A stretch of 6,607 bases of DNA from JAXJYR01 sp964593515 (GCA_964593515.1 CAZQJH010000089.1:1-6607), one strand, 5' to 3'; positions 1-6,431 are shown, counted from the first letter of the stretch. Notes: a model not told the origin generated them from the letters alone. Made by a program: numbers and translations.

Positions 1-447
1 ATAATATCCTTCTTTGATATATTCATCAATTAAATTATGATCTTTAACCCAATGAATTAGATATTTATTAGGATATTTTTTCAACAAATTTAAACACTCT
101 TCTTCCCTTTTCGCAACATGTATAATTACAGGTTTATGTTTTTTAAATGCATAAGCTAATTGATATTCAAAACAAGATAATTGTTTTGAAATATCAATAT
201 GACACCATTCACTATCTAAGCCTATTTCACCAATAATATCACAATCAACTAATAAACTATCATCAAGCTTGTTTTCACAATGCCATGGATGAAGACCATA
301 AGAAATAAGGAGCTTATACTTTTGTTTTAAACTTAAAGCTTTTTTATATTCATCAATATTACTACAATTAACAATCCCTACCATTTCTGATAAATATTTC
401 TCAATATCTTCAGTATAATGAAAATGTACATCCATTATTTTAGACAT
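1..447 (-). CDS. TatD-like metal-dependent hydrolase, 3' end beyond the window
   Basis: The minus-strand frame stays open from an ATG at 447 to the window edge (149 codons, no stop), so the C-terminal part is missing. It matches the TatD branch of the amidohydrolase superfamily: an HxH metal motif (H8, H10), GLHPW at 51-55, IGEIGLD at 72-78 with the metal-bridging Glu74, KPVIIH with His110, and LIHW with His132. The final metal-binding Asp would lie outside. Only about 40 residues separate HxH from GLHP, which looks shorter than in typical TatD proteins and suggests a compact subfamily. The start overlaps the ATPase gene by 13 bases. An in-frame ATG at 435 shares one base with the ATPase stop (TAATG) and gives a family-like MDVHFH start; neither ATG has a strong Shine-Dalgarno. 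TatD proteins are often called nucleases, but the substrate cannot be read here. Its place at the end of a TPP-controlled transport operon suggests, without proving, a role in thiamine-precursor metabolism. Confidence 0.85.
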   Translation of the reverse strand, partial: MSKIMDVHFHYTEDIEKYLSEMVGIVNCSNIDEYKKALSLKQKYKLLISYGLHPWHCENKLDDSLLVDCDIIGEIGLDSEWCHIDISKQLSCFEYQLAYAFKKHKPVIIHVAKREEECLNLLKKYPNKYLIHWVKDHNLIDEYIKEGYY

Positions 448-1154
448 AATTCAATTTTTCTTTTAAGTGGTCCTTGTTCATATAACCAATCACGTGATTT
501 ATTAATTCCACTTAAATCTATTTCAAATACAATTGAAGCCGGACTTCCACTTAAAACAATGATACGATCAGCTAAATATAAAGCTTCATCAATATCATGA
601 GTTACTAATAAAGTCGTTTTATGTAAATCTTTACGTAAATTAGCTAACCAATCTTGTAGTTGATGTTTATTAATTATATCTAAAGCTGCAAAAGGTTCAT
701 CTAATAACATAATATCTGCTTCACATAATGAAGTACGTAAGAAAGCTGCGCGTTGGCGCATTCCACCCGATAATTCCTTAGGATATTTATTTTCATAACC
801 ATCGATACCGAATTTAGAAAATTGTTTTAATGCTTGTTGTTTTGCCTTGTTATCATGATGAATCTTAGCATATAAAGTTACATTATCTAAAATATTCATC
901 CATGGTAATAATAAATCATCCTGTGGCATATAAGCAAAATGTTTACTAATTCCCTTAACTACTTCATCATCAACATATACTTCACCACTATCAGCTAATA
1001 AAGAACCACTTAAAATTTTTAATAAAGTTGATTTACCACATCCACTACTACCTAAAATTGCCACAAATTCATTTTCTTTAATTTGTAAGTTAAAATCATT
1101 TAAAACTATTTTATTATCAAAAGCTATTTTTAAATTATTAATTGTTAATTTCAT
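435..1154 (-). CDS. thiZ: ABC transporter ATP-binding protein, ThiZ-like (thiamine precursor import)
   Basis: This is the cytoplasmic ATPase that powers import through the permease encoded two genes upstream. All the nucleotide-binding motifs are intact in the 239 residues: Walker A GSSGCGKST at 35-43, Q-loop Gln78 (YMPQDD), signature LSGGMRQR at 128-135, Walker B DIMLLDEP at 147-154, D-loop AALD at 156-159 and switch His186 (VTHD). The sequence LPWMNILDNV after the Q-loop is typical of the nitrate/sulfonate/taurine (SsuB/TauB) class, to which ThiZ belongs. ATG at 1154 is preceded by TAGGAG with a 5-base spacer, and the TAG of this site is the stop codon of the upstream lipoprotein gene, so translation is probably coupled. 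The gene lies third in the TPP-riboswitch operon. Motifs alone would also fit a sulfonate or nitrate importer; the riboswitch and the ThiY-like partner favour a thiamine pyrimidine precursor. Confidence 0.92.
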   Translation of the reverse strand: MKLTINNLKIAFDNKIVLNDFNLQIKENEFVAILGSSGCGKSTLLKILSGSLLADSGEVYVDDEVVKGISKHFAYMPQDDLLLPWMNILDNVTLYAKIHHDNKAKQQALKQFSKFGIDGYENKYPKELSGGMRQRAAFLRTSLCEADIMLLDEPFAALDIINKHQLQDWLANLRKDLHKTTLLVTHDIDEALYLADRIIVLSGSPASIVFEIDLSGINKSRDWLYEQGPLKRKIELCLK

Positions 1155-1162
1155 AAAAACTC

Positions 1163-2134
1163 CTATTTAATAAATTCATTTGTATATAAATCACTAGCTT
1201 TAACTTCCTTGTCAATTAAACCATATTCAAGCATGAAATCAGTATAGTTATTCCATACTTCATCTTTCATTAAACCCCAAGTTTCACTATCTTTGCTATA
1301 TTCTTGGCTAATAAAACTTTGTGATTCATATAGAAAATCACGATCATAATCACTTAATACATTCATCATAATATCAACTGTTTCATCAACATGATTAATA
1401 CTATAATTATATCCTTTACTTATAGCATTCATAAATTTTTGTACTACTTCCCTATTTTCTTGAATTAAAGTATTATTCGTAATAATAAGCGGTGTATAGT
1501 AATCTAAACGTTCATCTAATTCACGTAAAGGAAAATAATTTAATTCATAATTATCTCTTTTAGCTTGAATCATTCCCCAGGCTTCAAAATCCCAGATTAA
1601 ATCAACTTGACCTTCCAATGAAGCATATCCACTTCCATCACTAGTAGTAATCGTTAATTTATCAAAATCAGCATCATTTTGTTTCATAATAGCTTTAATA
1701 ACTGCTTCTTCACTAGGTGCATTCCATCCTGCATATACCTTTCCTTCAAAGTCTTTAATGCTATTAATATTTTTTTGTTTTAATGATACAAATCCACTAG
1801 TATTATGTTGAATAATTGCCGCAATACTCTTAATATCTAAAGGATCATCACTTGCTAAAGCATAAGTTACATCTTCTTGATAACTAATACCAAAATCAGC
1901 TTTATTAATTCCAACTAAAGTAGCACTGCTAACATCAGTAGGTTCAATAATATTCACTTTTAAACCTTCTGCTTCAAAATAACCTAAACTTTGGGCTACA
2001 TAAATACCACTATGATTAGTATTTGGTACATAATCCAATACTAAAGTAACTTCTGTAAGTGCATCATCACTTGTTGCACAACCACCAAAAAAACATAAAC
2101 TAAAAATTAAAAATAAATACTTGATCTTTTTCAT
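1163..2134 (-). CDS. thiY: ThiY-like substrate-binding lipoprotein (NMT1/THI5-like)
   Basis: This is the extracytoplasmic binding protein of the importer. From the preferred start it has 323 residues, with a lysine-rich N-terminus, a hydrophobic core and a lipobox ending FGGC. Cys19 is the expected lipidation site, anchoring the protein to the outer face of the membrane. The mature part opens with LDYVPNTNHSGIYVA at 33-47 followed by GYFEAEGL, the hallmark of the NMT1/THI5-like family. In this family Bacillus ThiY binds N-formyl-4-amino-5-aminomethyl-2-methylpyrimidine and yeast Thi5 makes the thiamine pyrimidine. Three in-frame ATGs occur at 2143, 2140 and 2134. AAAGG at 2148-2144 abuts the first and is 9 bases from the third, so I choose 2134; a start at 2143 would give 326 residues and an ATGA overlap with the permease stop. 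The actual ligand (formylaminopyrimidine, HMP or another base) is inferred from the family and the riboswitch. Confidence 0.9.
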   Translation of the reverse strand: MKKIKYLFLIFSLCFFGGCATSDDALTEVTLVLDYVPNTNHSGIYVAQSLGYFEAEGLKVNIIEPTDVSSATLVGINKADFGISYQEDVTYALASDDPLDIKSIAAIIQHNTSGFVSLKQKNINSIKDFEGKVYAGWNAPSEEAVIKAIMKQNDADFDKLTITTSDGSGYASLEGQVDLIWDFEAWGMIQAKRDNYELNYFPLRELDERLDYYTPLIITNNTLIQENREVVQKFMNAISKGYNYSINHVDETVDIMMNVLSDYDRDFLYESQSFISQEYSKDSETWGLMKDEVWNNYTDFMLEYGLIDKEVKASDLYTNEFIK

Positions 2135-2139
2135 TTTCA

Positions 2140-2889
2140 TCATCCTTTCTTTTGGTAGGGAATAATTATCTTTTCCACAACACTTACAACTAAATTAAGT
2201 AATAGACTAAGTAAAATAATCATTACAATACAAGCAAAGACTTTATCCATCATAAATCCATTTTTAGCTCTTATCATATAATAACCTAAACCACATGATG
2301 AATTAAGCCATTCTCCCACTATCGCTCCACTAACACAATATGTTGCACTTACTTTAACACTTGATATAAATGCTGGAAGAGCATAAGGGATTTTCACATA
2401 ACGATATACTTGTAATTTACTAGCTCCATAACTTTTTAATAAATGAATCATTTCTTGATTACATTGTTGTAAGGCATCATAGAAAGTAATAATCATGGGG
2501 AAGAAACACATCATAATAACCATTAAAATCTTTGGTAAATAACCAAAACCAAACCACATCGTAAATAATGGTCCTAATACCATCACTGGAATCATTTGGG
2601 TAATAATTAAGTGTGGATAAAGACAATTCTTAATTATTTTTGATTGATCTAAAATCATTCCTAAAATAATTGATAGTAAAATGGAAATGATTAAACCAAC
2701 CACACTTTCAGCTAAAGTAACTAAACTATGACTTAATAAAACAGCTAAATTATCAATTAAACAACTTATAATTAAACTTGGTGGTGGTAAGATATGTGAA
2801 TTAATCTTAAACAATCGAACTAATAATTCCCATAATCCTAAAATAATCATCATAAAAATAATGGCATAATATCTCTTCTCTTTTTTCAT
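2140..2889 (-). CDS. thiX: ABC transporter permease, ThiX-like (thiamine precursor import)
   Basis: This is the first gene after the TPP riboswitch: an integral membrane protein of about 249 residues with several hydrophobic helices, of the binding-protein-dependent permease family (SsuC/TauC/ThiX type). After the first helix (IIFMMIILGLWELLVRL) comes LPPPSLI, typical of this class. The cytoplasmic EAA-type coupling loop reads LLKSYGASKLQVYRYVKIPYALP in outline and is followed by GAIVGEWLNSSCGLGYYM, also characteristic. A TTG at 2901 would add four residues, but it lies inside the terminator U-run and the Shine-Dalgarno. ATG at 2889 has GGAGG at 2899-2895 with a 5-base spacer and is clearly the better start. 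The stop overlaps the first possible ATG of the lipoprotein gene. Expression should fall when TPP binds the leader. The permease itself does not reveal the substrate. Confidence 0.92.
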   Translation of the reverse strand: MKKEKRYYAIIFMMIILGLWELLVRLFKINSHILPPPSLIISCLIDNLAVLLSHSLVTLAESVVGLIISILLSIILGMILDQSKIIKNCLYPHLIITQMIPVMVLGPLFTMWFGFGYLPKILMVIMMCFFPMIITFYDALQQCNQEMIHLLKSYGASKLQVYRYVKIPYALPAFISSVKVSATYCVSGAIVGEWLNSSCGLGYYMIRAKNGFMMDKVFACIVMIILLSLLLNLVVSVVEKIIIPYQKKG

Positions 2890-2894
2890 ATGTT

Positions 2895-2899
2895 CCTCC
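2895..2899 (-). promoter_or_regulatory. Shine-Dalgarno site of the permease gene
   Basis: GGAGG lies 5 bases before ATG 2889 and directly after the eight-U run of the leader terminator. It decides the start of the permease gene, because the upstream TTG at 2901 overlaps the site itself. A transcript that terminates in the leader would end at or just before this site. Confidence 0.85.
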
Positions 2900-2929
2900 A
2901 AAAAAAATACACCTCTAGCGAGGTGTATT
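2900..2929 (-). terminator. Rho-independent terminator of the TPP riboswitch
   Basis: On the minus strand a perfect stem AATACACCTC / GAGGTGTATT (2929-2920 with 2915-2906) closes the loop GCTA and runs into eight U residues (2907-2900; the last stem bases overlap the run). It sits about 30 bases after the TPP aptamer and just before the permease Shine-Dalgarno. This fits transcriptional control, with TPP binding favouring this hairpin. It would not terminate transcription of the plus strand, which carries no gene here. Confidence 0.9.
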
Positions 2930-2959
2930 AATCAATCCATATAAAATAATTAAATAGAT

Positions 2960-3041
2960 ATGACTCCCTACGCTAGTATTAACTAGATCAGGTCATAAGG
3001 GACATGTGTAATCACAATCTCAGCCTAAGCGCCCCTGTCAT
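2960..3041 (-). promoter_or_regulatory. TPP riboswitch aptamer (THI box)
   Basis: The minus strand carries the conserved THI-box blocks in order: GGGGCGC (3035-3029), GGCTGAGA with the pyrimidine-sensing CTGAGA (3023-3018), CCCTTATGACCTGAT (3001-2987) and GCGTAGGGA (2973-2965). Helices visible by eye are P1, ATGAC (3041-3037) with GTCAT (2964-2960); P3, TGTG with CACA closing a four-base loop, 3016-3013 with 3008-3005; and P5, CTAG (2986-2983) with CTAG (2976-2973) closing a six-base loop. P3 is very short. TPP binding should stabilise P1 and free the downstream terminator, switching off the importer operon. The conserved blocks are near the textbook consensus, so the identification is secure; the switching mechanism is inferred from the terminator that follows. 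Confidence 0.97.
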
Positions 3042-3050
3042 GACAAAAGT

Positions 3051-3079
3051 ATTATAGAATATTTACTTTGAAATGTAAA
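3051..3079 (-). promoter_or_regulatory. Sigma-A-type promoter of the thiamine-precursor import operon
   Basis: TTTACA (3079-3074) and a perfect TATAAT (3056-3051) are separated by 17 bases on the minus strand, close to the vegetative consensus. Transcription should start near 3044, about three bases before P1 of the aptamer, so the leader is almost entirely riboswitch. The -35 box begins five bases after the nth stop codon. Confidence 0.85.
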
Positions 3080-3082
3080 TAT
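3059..3082. repeat. Inverted repeat over the promoter -35 and spacer
   Basis: A perfect 8-base inverted repeat, ATATTTAC (3059-3066) and GTAAATAT (3075-3082), flanks an 8-base centre. It covers the -35 box and most of the promoter spacer, directly after nth. It could be an operator, or a weak AU-rich hairpin at the 3' end of the nth transcript. In AT-rich DNA chance is also possible, so the function is open. Confidence 0.5.
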
Positions 3083-3083
3083 A

Positions 3084-3707
3084 CTATTTTAATTTTTCGA
3101 TTTTACATTTATCTTTTAATAAACAATCATTACATTTAGGATTTTTGGCCATACAATGATAACGACCAAAAAAGATAAATAAATGATGAGCTTCATTCCA
3201 TCGTTCACGATTAATTTTACGTTTTAATTTACGTTCTACTGTCATTAAATCATCATTAACTTTAGCTAAACCTAAACGTTTCGCAATTCGATTAACATGC
3301 GTATCAACTGGCATACTAGGAATATTAAACCAAACAGCTCTAACTACATTAGCTGTTTTACGTCCAACCCCAGCTAAACTAGTTAATTCTTTCATTGAGC
3401 TAGGTACTTCCCCATTAAAACGTTCAACTAAATCTTTACCTAAAGATGATAATGATTTAGCTTTATTTCGATATAAACCTAAATAACGAAGTTTAGCTTC
3501 AATATCTTTAATATCTCCCTTAGCTAAAGCAAAAGCATCAGGATATGCAGCAAATAAAGCTGGAGTAACTTTATTAACACTGGCATCGGTTGTTTGTGCA
3601 GATAAAACAACAGCTACTAATAATTCATAGGCATTATGATGAATAAGTTCACATTTAGCATTAGGAAAATATTCTTTCATAACATCTAAGATTTCATTAG
3701 TATTCAT
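3084..3707 (-). CDS. nth: Endonuclease III, base-excision repair DNA glycosylase/AP lyase
   Basis: The enzyme removes oxidised pyrimidines from DNA and nicks the resulting abasic site. The 207 residues match the usual family length. A helix-hairpin-helix is seen at LTSLAGVGRKTANVV (108-122) with catalytic Lys117, followed by VDTHV (134-138) with catalytic Asp135. LSAQTTD at 35-41 is the conserved N-terminal motif. The C-terminus carries the complete 4Fe-4S cluster motif C-x6-C-x2-C-x5-C at Cys185, 192, 195 and 201. ATG at 3707 overlaps the dnaD stop as ATGA and has AAAGGAG with an 8-base spacer. The dnaD-nth pair is conserved in Bacillus and relatives, which supports both calls. It is the last gene of its cluster. 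No convincing terminator follows, so some transcription may run on into the riboswitch leader. Confidence 0.97.
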   Translation of the reverse strand: MNTNEILDVMKEYFPNAKCELIHHNAYELLVAVVLSAQTTDASVNKVTPALFAAYPDAFALAKGDIKDIEAKLRYLGLYRNKAKSLSSLGKDLVERFNGEVPSSMKELTSLAGVGRKTANVVRAVWFNIPSMPVDTHVNRIAKRLGLAKVNDDLMTVERKLKRKINRERWNEAHHLFIFFGRYHCMAKNPKCNDCLLKDKCKIEKLK

Positions 3708-4240
3708 TCACCGTGCTCCTTTTCATATTGACGAGCTGTAAAACCATCTTCTTGCCAACGCATTAAAATGCGATCAATATATTCAAAACTTAATGAATTA
3801 TAAGTTAATGCTTCACGTAAAGCATATCTAATTAAATCATGGTCATATACTTGCATCCAATCTGATAAACGTTGCATTTCATTTTGTGATAGCGTACGTT
3901 TAAAACATTCTTCAAAAAATTCAAATAAAGATTGGGAAAAGATAAAACTTTGTTGGTCCATACTATCAAATACTCCATCAATCGTATAAACCATTCCACC
4001 ATTAACAATATCAATTCCTAAATATGTTTTTTCCATTAAAACATTCAACAATTCATCAATTTGACCTTTACTTAAATTCATTTTCTTAGATAAAGTTTCA
4101 TGCGTAATTATTAAATGATTTTGATTCATATAATCAATTAATAATAATAAGATAACTTCTTCATGCGTCATATTAAACTTTTCTAAGTTTTCTAAGATAT
4201 AATCACGTTTATTTATACAACTTTGTTGGTACCACTTCAT
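3704..4240 (-). CDS. dnaD: DnaD-like replication initiation/primosome protein, short form
   Basis: DnaD helps remodel DNA and load the replicative helicase during initiation and restart in Firmicutes. Residues 1 to about 100 look like the winged-helix DnaD N-terminal domain (LSKKMNLSKGQIDELLNVL resembles a recognition helix region). Residues about 110-175 fit the DnaB_2/DnaD C-terminal domain, with the characteristic YDHDLIRYALREA, then SFEYIDRILMRW and a following Gly. At 178 residues it is shorter than the 232 of B. subtilis DnaD and has little of the C-terminal tail that contributes to DNA binding there. A TTG at 4246 would add two residues, but ATG at 4240 has AAAGGAG at a 7-base spacer and is preferred. 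It begins two bases after the ypmB-like stop and overlaps nth by four bases. Motifs and the dnaD-nth synteny agree; the detailed role is taken from the family. Confidence 0.9.
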   Translation of the reverse strand: MKWYQQSCINKRDYILENLEKFNMTHEEVILLLLIDYMNQNHLIITHETLSKKMNLSKGQIDELLNVLMEKTYLGIDIVNGGMVYTIDGVFDSMDQQSFIFSQSLFEFFEECFKRTLSQNEMQRLSDWMQVYDHDLIRYALREALTYNSLSFEYIDRILMRWQEDGFTARQYEKEHGE

Positions 4241-4242
4241 AA

Positions 4243-4713
4243 TCAATCTCCTTTACGTAAACAATGAACTTCTTCTAAAGTATCATAATCAAGAATTACT
4301 TCAAAATAATCATTTTCAAGGATATAAGCTGGACCATAATAACCATAACCTAAAGTTATATTGGCCCCACTAGCTCCATATTGCTTCGCAATATTAGCTA
4401 CTTTAGAAAATTGACTTGTATCTTTATAACGATAAGTTAATAATTCTCCTTCTTCATTAAACCAACAATATGCTTCATCACTTTCCGCAATATAAATAAT
4501 ATATTTAAAAACATGTCGTTTAAAATTAGTTAAAGCGGGATGATTTTTTAAAATCTTTGCTTCTTGTTGATCTACTTTAGCTTGATAATAATATTTAGGT
4601 CCACTAATAAAAATAGCTTGAAAAATTAAGATAACTAATAAAAGTACAATAATTAAAGTTGTGGTAATTGCTATTTTTTGCTTTCGATCAGTTTTATATT
4701 TTTCTTCAAACAT
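4243..4713 (-). CDS. ypmB: YpmB-like small membrane-anchored protein (DUF5590-like)
   Basis: This 156-residue protein has a short basic N-terminus (K5-K13), one hydrophobic segment at about 14-36, then a soluble domain probably outside the membrane. The later part contains ANIAKQYGASGANITLGYGYYGP and ends in a beta-rich stretch (YFEVILDYDTLEEVHCL). Layout, size and place just upstream of dnaD resemble B. subtilis YpmB, a protein with PepSY-like fold elements whose function is unknown. In B. subtilis aspB lies between ypmB and dnaD; it is absent here. The ATG at 4713 is three bases after the mtnN stop, with AGGA about 8 bases upstream. Its last codons contain the Shine-Dalgarno AAAGGAG of dnaD, so the two are probably coupled. 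The family name rests on similarity remembered plus synteny, so a profile search should confirm it; no biochemical function can be assigned. Confidence 0.72.
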   Translation of the reverse strand: MFEEKYKTDRKQKIAITTTLIIVLLLVILIFQAIFISGPKYYYQAKVDQQEAKILKNHPALTNFKRHVFKYIIYIAESDEAYCWFNEEGELLTYRYKDTSQFSKVANIAKQYGASGANITLGYGYYGPAYILENDYFEVILDYDTLEEVHCLRKGD

Positions 4714-4716
4714 ATT

Positions 4717-5397
4717 TTATCCTAAATTTTCACAAAAAGCTTTCGTTAACTCAGCACTACGTTTAGCTGCATGCCCAACATAAGTTAAGAAATCTAAATG
4801 TGAATCATCTTCACAAGTAACATCGGATAAAGAGCGAATAACCACAAATGGTACTTTAAAATGAGTTGCGACATGTGCTACTGCTCCAGCTTCCATTTCC
4901 GCTCCTAAAGCGTTAGGAAACTTATTTAAAATAGCTTCTCTAGCTTCATCATAAGCAATAAATTGATCACCACTAGCAATTAATCCAATATGGGCACGAA
5001 TCTTTAAATCATCCATTACTTTACTAGCTAATTCAACTAATTTAGGATCACTTTCAAAGAATAAACCAATTCCTTCATCACCATCAACTGGACTAGTATC
5101 ATAATCATGTTGGACAACTTGTGTTGAAATAAGTGCATCTAATACTTTTTGATCATTTTTTAAGCCTCCAGCTGTTCCAATATTAATAATAAAATCAATA
5201 TCAAAGTTTTGTAATAAAATGCTAGTTGATAGAGCAGCAAATACTTTTCCTACCCCACTTTTCATTACCACACACATTTTATTACTAATCTTACCTTCAT
5301 AAAAATCAATACCATGAATAACTTTTTTATCATATGTATCCATACATTCGACAATAGCATTTACTTCACTATCCATTGCTGCAATAATTGCAATCAT
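4717..5397 (-). CDS. mtnN: 5'-methylthioadenosine/S-adenosylhomocysteine nucleosidase
   Basis: This cytosolic enzyme cleaves adenine from MTA and SAH, clearing inhibitory by-products of methylation and polyamine or autoinducer chemistry. The 226 residues match the family length. Seen motifs: IAIIAAMDSEV with Glu11 near the N-terminus (equivalent to the E. coli catalytic-site Glu12), GVGKVFAA at 48-55, NIGTAGGL at 72-79, ASGDQF at 141-146, the GAEMEAGAVA nucleoside-binding block at 165-174 with Met168 and Glu169, and LSD at 190-192 with Asp192 as the purine-protonating acid. The ATG at 5397 follows the methyltransferase stop with no gap (TAAATG), and AAGGTG lies 6 bases upstream inside that gene. 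The tight pairing with a SAM-dependent methyltransferase, which makes SAH, is functionally sensible. The assignment is secure. Confidence 0.96.
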   Translation of the reverse strand: MIAIIAAMDSEVNAIVECMDTYDKKVIHGIDFYEGKISNKMCVVMKSGVGKVFAALSTSILLQNFDIDFIINIGTAGGLKNDQKVLDALISTQVVQHDYDTSPVDGDEGIGLFFESDPKLVELASKVMDDLKIRAHIGLIASGDQFIAYDEAREAILNKFPNALGAEMEAGAVAHVATHFKVPFVVIRSLSDVTCEDDSHLDFLTYVGHAAKRSAELTKAFCENLG

Positions 5398-6099
5398 TTA
5401 TTTCACCTTCCTTGCAATAAAAAACCATTTTTCACCTGATTGAATTCCTTCTAATTCAAAATCAGTTTTAATTTCAATCGCGAAACCTCTTTTTTCTAAT
5501 TGTTTAATAATCCATTGTGGATCATAAACACGTTGTTCATGTTGTTCTAAAATAACTTTACCTTGTTCATCATAAAAAGCAAAATTTTGATAAACACGAT
5601 CATTTTCACTAGTAATACACCATTGGTATTCACATCCCATAACACTACCAGCTTCATTATATTCTTCAACAAATTCATCTAAACGATCCCTAGTATGCAT
5701 ATCTACAATAAAATATCCATCATCATTTAAATGATTAACCACACAATCAAACATACTTTCAACATCTTCATCTTTTAAGATGTAATTAAACGAATCACAT
5801 AAACATAAGATTGCATCAAACTTACGATTAAGTTCAAACTTACGCATATCTAAACAAGCTAATTCCATTCCATAAACATTTTTAGCTCTTGTTTTTTCTA
5901 ACATTGATTCACTGATATCACTTGCAAACATATGATAACCACGTTTAGCTAATTCACAAGTAATTTCCCCACTTCCACAAGCTAATTCTAAAACTTCTTT
6001 ACCTTTAACATAATGTTCAATTAAATCACACCAAGCTAAAGTAGCTTCTTCATCACTTACTAAAGCATCATAATAATCAGCTAATTTTTCATACATCAT
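5398..6099 (-). CDS. yqeM: YqeM-like class I SAM-dependent methyltransferase
   Basis: The 233-residue protein opens with YEKLADYYDALV, then has the glycine-rich SAM-binding motif I VLELACGSGE at 36-45, FASDISESMLE as the motif with the ribose-binding acidic residue, and FDAILCLCDSFNYI as the region after motif II. The C-terminal part is beta-rich, typical of this group. Order after yqeK and rsfS equals B. subtilis yqeK-yqeL-yqeM, which supports the YqeM name. The methyl acceptor is unknown; the family includes both small-molecule and tRNA enzymes. Three ATGs are possible (6105, 6099, 6096). GGAG at 6112-6109 is only 3 bases from the first and 9 from the second, so I choose 6099; using 6105 would add two residues. 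The gene overlaps the end of rsfS in another frame, so translation is likely coupled. Confidence 0.88.
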   Translation of the reverse strand: MMYEKLADYYDALVSDEEATLAWCDLIEHYVKGKEVLELACGSGEITCELAKRGYHMFASDISESMLEKTRAKNVYGMELACLDMRKFELNRKFDAILCLCDSFNYILKDEDVESMFDCVVNHLNDDGYFIVDMHTRDRLDEFVEEYNEAGSVMGCEYQWCITSENDRVYQNFAFYDEQGKVILEQHEQRVYDPQWIIKQLEKRGFAIEIKTDFELEGIQSGEKWFFIARKVK

Positions 6100-6427
6100 A
6101 ACCATATACTCCTACTTTTAAATTGGCATATAATTTTTCTAAACCATAACGTTTACGTTCTTCATTTTGAAAAACATGAACAACAATATCATAGGCATCA
6201 ACTAACATCCACATTGAATCTTTATCACCTTCAACACTGCGCATATCTAAACCATGTTCTTTTAAACGATCTTTAATATTATCAGCAATAGCATGTACTT
6301 GACGAATACTAGAACCACTACAGATAATCACATGATCAACACTTGGATTTAATTGATTAAATTCATAAACATAAATATCTTCAGCTTTCTTTTCATCAAT
6401 CGCTTTTAAAATAACTTCTAATTTCAT
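6089..6427 (-). CDS. rsfS: Ribosomal silencing factor RsfS
   Basis: RsfS (YbeB/YqeL, Iojap family) binds protein uL14 on the large ribosomal subunit and blocks subunit joining when nutrients are short. The 112 residues match the usual size and hold the family pattern: DIYVYEFNQLNPSVDHVIICSG in outline at about 17-38, SGSSIRQVHAIADNI at 37-51, VEGDKDSMWMLVDAYDIVVHVF at about 65-86, and the closing RKRYGLEKLYANL. The last block usually has LW where this has LY. ATG at 6427 lies four bases after the yqeK stop, with AAGG nine bases upstream. The pair yqeK-rsfS and the following yqeM reproduce the conserved Bacillus order. The assignment is secure. Confidence 0.96.
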   Translation of the reverse strand: MKLEVILKAIDEKKAEDIYVYEFNQLNPSVDHVIICSGSSIRQVHAIADNIKDRLKEHGLDMRSVEGDKDSMWMLVDAYDIVVHVFQNEERKRYGLEKLYANLKVGVYGYDV

Positions 6428-6431
6428 TTCA

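Noticed and set aside
418..600. A 60-codon plus-strand frame opposite the end of the ATPase gene and the start of the TatD-like gene
   Set aside because: It lies antisense to two well-supported genes, has no recognisable motif, and no Shine-Dalgarno was seen; it is a shadow of the coding strand.
435..2889. Sulfonate, taurine or nitrate importer
   Set aside because: The ATPase and permease families would allow it, but the TPP riboswitch and the PNTNHSG motif of the binding protein favour a thiamine pyrimidine precursor.
2890..2901. TTG at 2901 as the permease start
   Set aside because: The codon overlaps the terminator U-run and the GGAGG site; ATG 2889 has the proper spacer.
2890..3083. A small RNA gene, tRNA or short coding gene in the gap after nth
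   Set aside because: The gap is fully explained by promoter, TPP aptamer, terminator and Shine-Dalgarno; no further open frame with a start site was seen.
3832..4014. A 60-codon minus-strand frame inside dnaD
   Set aside because: It is another frame of a gene with clear DnaD motifs and shows no motif or initiation site of its own.
4241..4246. TTG at 4246 as the dnaD start
   Set aside because: AAAGGAG is only two bases from it, against seven bases for ATG 4240.
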